From Candidatus Jidaibacter acanthamoeba (lineage in GTDB: Bacteria > Pseudomonadota > Alphaproteobacteria > Rickettsiales > Midichloriaceae), in assembly GCF_000815465.1 (NCBI RefSeq), contig NZ_JSWE01000058.1:62001-126000 (forward strand): a stretch of DNA of 64,000 nt, written 5' to 3'. Positions 62,940 to 64,000 of this stretch are shown piece after piece. Below the pieces are notes generated by a model. It had not been told where the DNA came from, made no database searches, and worked only from the letters and a program-made list of their open reading frames with translations. Position numbers and translations under genes: made by a program. Each line of letters starts with the position of its first letter. Position 1 is the first letter of the stretch.

Positions 62940-64000
62940 ATGATGTCATATATACCTGCAATAGTGGTATTTCTAATTTATTTTTTTACTTTAGTAGTAA
63001 CTTTGGTTTTAGGGCTCAAGGTATCGCACTATCATACTGTTATTGAGCCATTATCATTTTTTATCTCATTATGCGCAGCCGGTGTTATTAATTTTTTTAT
63101 TTTGAAAAAGATATCACTTTCTAAAAAGCTAGCTGAGTATCAAACGCAAATATTTTCTACTGCTCTTTCCAATGAATGTGAATTTTATATAATATTAAAT
63201 GATAACAACCAGATAGTTTTTTTAGATCCTAATCTTTCTTCACAAGTTAAGTTGCTTGGGAGTAGTTTGAAACCTAGCGAATTAGATAGCATATTTGAAT
63301 TGCTGAATCTCAAAGCAGCAGCAAAAAATTCTATTATGGATGCGATTAATAAAGTTATAAAATTTTCAACTAATACGGATGTATTGGTTGCTTTTAAAGC
63401 CGTAAAAGTCAAGCTGGTAGCTGAACCATTTTCTGTATATGATCCGAATGATAAGACTGATAATATTTTTTCCAATAACAAAAGGTTTTATGTTATAAAA
63501 GGTACAAGGCTTAACGGTGATGAAGAAATAATTGAAACTGTTGATAAGCTTGGCTGTGGTTATTATGAGCTTGATGAGCTGGGGCATATTATCCAATGTA
63601 ATGATTTTTTTGCAAGAGCGCTTGGTTTTAGAAGAGAAGAGTTGCTTGATGATTTAGTTAGTTTTTCCAATTTTATTCAAGCTGACCTTAACTTAAATAA
63701 AAATGAAGGACAAAACACAAAGACCGGCCATTTAAATAACACCTGGCAAGGTTTTGTAACTCTTGCAACGAAATTTAATGAGCAGATACATGCATTGGTA
63801 GTACAAAAAGCTTTTTACTCTGAAACAAGAACCATTAAAAAAATTACGGGATATTTTATTAAGTTACCCGATAAAAGCCTAATTACAAGAGCAAGAGGTG
63901 TAGAAGAAGGTTGGATTGATCATAGTTGGCAGTGTTTCTTTAAAGACTCTCCATACCCGGTAGCGTTACTTAAAAAAGACGGAAAGATTACGAAAATGAA
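62940..64000 (+). CDS. Sensor kinase N-terminal part, CckA-like, cut by the window edge
   Basis: An open frame from ATG 62940 (a second ATG follows at 62943) runs to the last base, about 353 aa. Two membrane segments (about 5-28 and 37-57) precede PAS-like domains (about 70-200 and 200-320; CGYYELDELGHIIQCNDFFARALGF is one). The end reads RGVEEGWIDHSWQCFFKDSP and YPVALLKKDGKI, the start of another PAS like that of CckA. The kinase core, and any receiver, lie beyond the window. CckA feeds phosphate to CtrA in alphaproteobacteria; orthology here is inference. Confidence 0.6.
   Translation, partial: MMSYIPAIVVFLIYFFTLVVTLVLGLKVSHYHTVIEPLSFFISLCAAGVINFFILKKISLSKKLAEYQTQIFSTALSNECEFYIILNDNNQIVFLDPNLSSQVKLLGSSLKPSELDSIFELLNLKAAAKNSIMDAINKVIKFSTNTDVLVAFKAVKVKLVAEPFSVYDPNDKTDNIFSNNKRFYVIKGTRLNGDEEIIETVDKLGCGYYELDELGHIIQCNDFFARALGFRREELLDDLVSFSNFIQADLNLNKNEGQNTKTGHLNNTWQGFVTLATKFNEQIHALVVQKAFYSETRTIKKITGYFIKLPDKSLITRARGVEEGWIDHSWQCFFKDSPYPVALLKKDGKITKM

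Noticed and set aside
1-64000. CRISPR array, prophage or plasmid origin
   Set aside because: I saw no regularly spaced repeats, phage structural genes, integrase or iteron clusters.

Overview
The window is AT-rich, densely coded, and reads as an intracellular or host-associated alphaproteobacterium of the order Rickettsiales. The evidence is an IspDF fusion, an NtrX-type regulator without GAFTGA, dispersed ccmC and ccmD-ccmE, a ProP-like MFS carrier, ankyrin and LRR proteins, and a low-GC genome with short intergenic gaps. Flagellar genes (flgD, fliK), a type IV pilin/secretin set and lower glycolysis or gluconeogenesis enzymes (gap, pgk, eno) point away from Rickettsia proper. They fit a Midichloriaceae/Jidaibacter-like amoeba symbiont better; that placement is inference.

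Layout. 1-8.9 kb: the end of an ABC exporter, a DegP protease with a glycosyltransferase, a methyltransferase, and an RND pump with its adaptor. 9-15 kb: an MFS carrier, SCOT (scoA-scoB) behind a good sigma70-like promoter, acpS with hypotheticals, and enolase. 15.3-18.7 kb: an operon of a lipoprotein secretin, an ABC-2 permease and a membrane-anchored protein. 18.7-26 kb (minus strand): RDD protein, pgk-gap, a RodZ-like HTH protein, a START-domain protein, a GT2 synthase with a predicted outer-membrane protein, ccmC and an OmpA-like mini-protein. 26-32.5 kb: ntrX, a hypothetical, RNase P RNA, ftsH and a dead IS1-family element. 32.5-42.7 kb: housekeeping (algH-hemF-trxB-peroxiredoxin; ffh-small ORF-bamE-winged helix; hemW-rlmH; aspS; rpoZ-ccmD-ccmE).

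42.9-50.7 kb is an accessory island. It holds a broken ankyrin gene in frame with a broken MBG-type adhesin fragment, an intact ankyrin gene and a second gene that share a homologous 3' tail module, tRNA-Ala(GGC), a TPP-riboswitch-controlled sodium:solute symporter (candidate thiamine transporter), and a eukaryote-like LRR protein. 50.7-57.7 kb (minus): flgD, fliK, DUF192, nagZ, a SPOR-family protein lacking its SPOR domain, cinA-type amidase, pgpA and ispDF. 57.8-60 kb: three tandem prepilin paralogs ending in a hairpin. 60-64 kb: NUDIX hydrolase, a receiver-PP2C phosphatase, a PhoB-type regulator and the start of a CckA-like sensor kinase.

Themes. Envelope and surface systems dominate: secretin plus pilins, RND and ABC exporters, surface polysaccharide enzymes and flagellar hook assembly. 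They sit beside probable host-directed repeat proteins and nutrient scavenging. The most interesting items are the thiamine-riboswitch symporter, the triple prepilin locus with its distant secretin operon, the shared-tail effector-like family, and a GAPDH whose cofactor residues look NADP-type.
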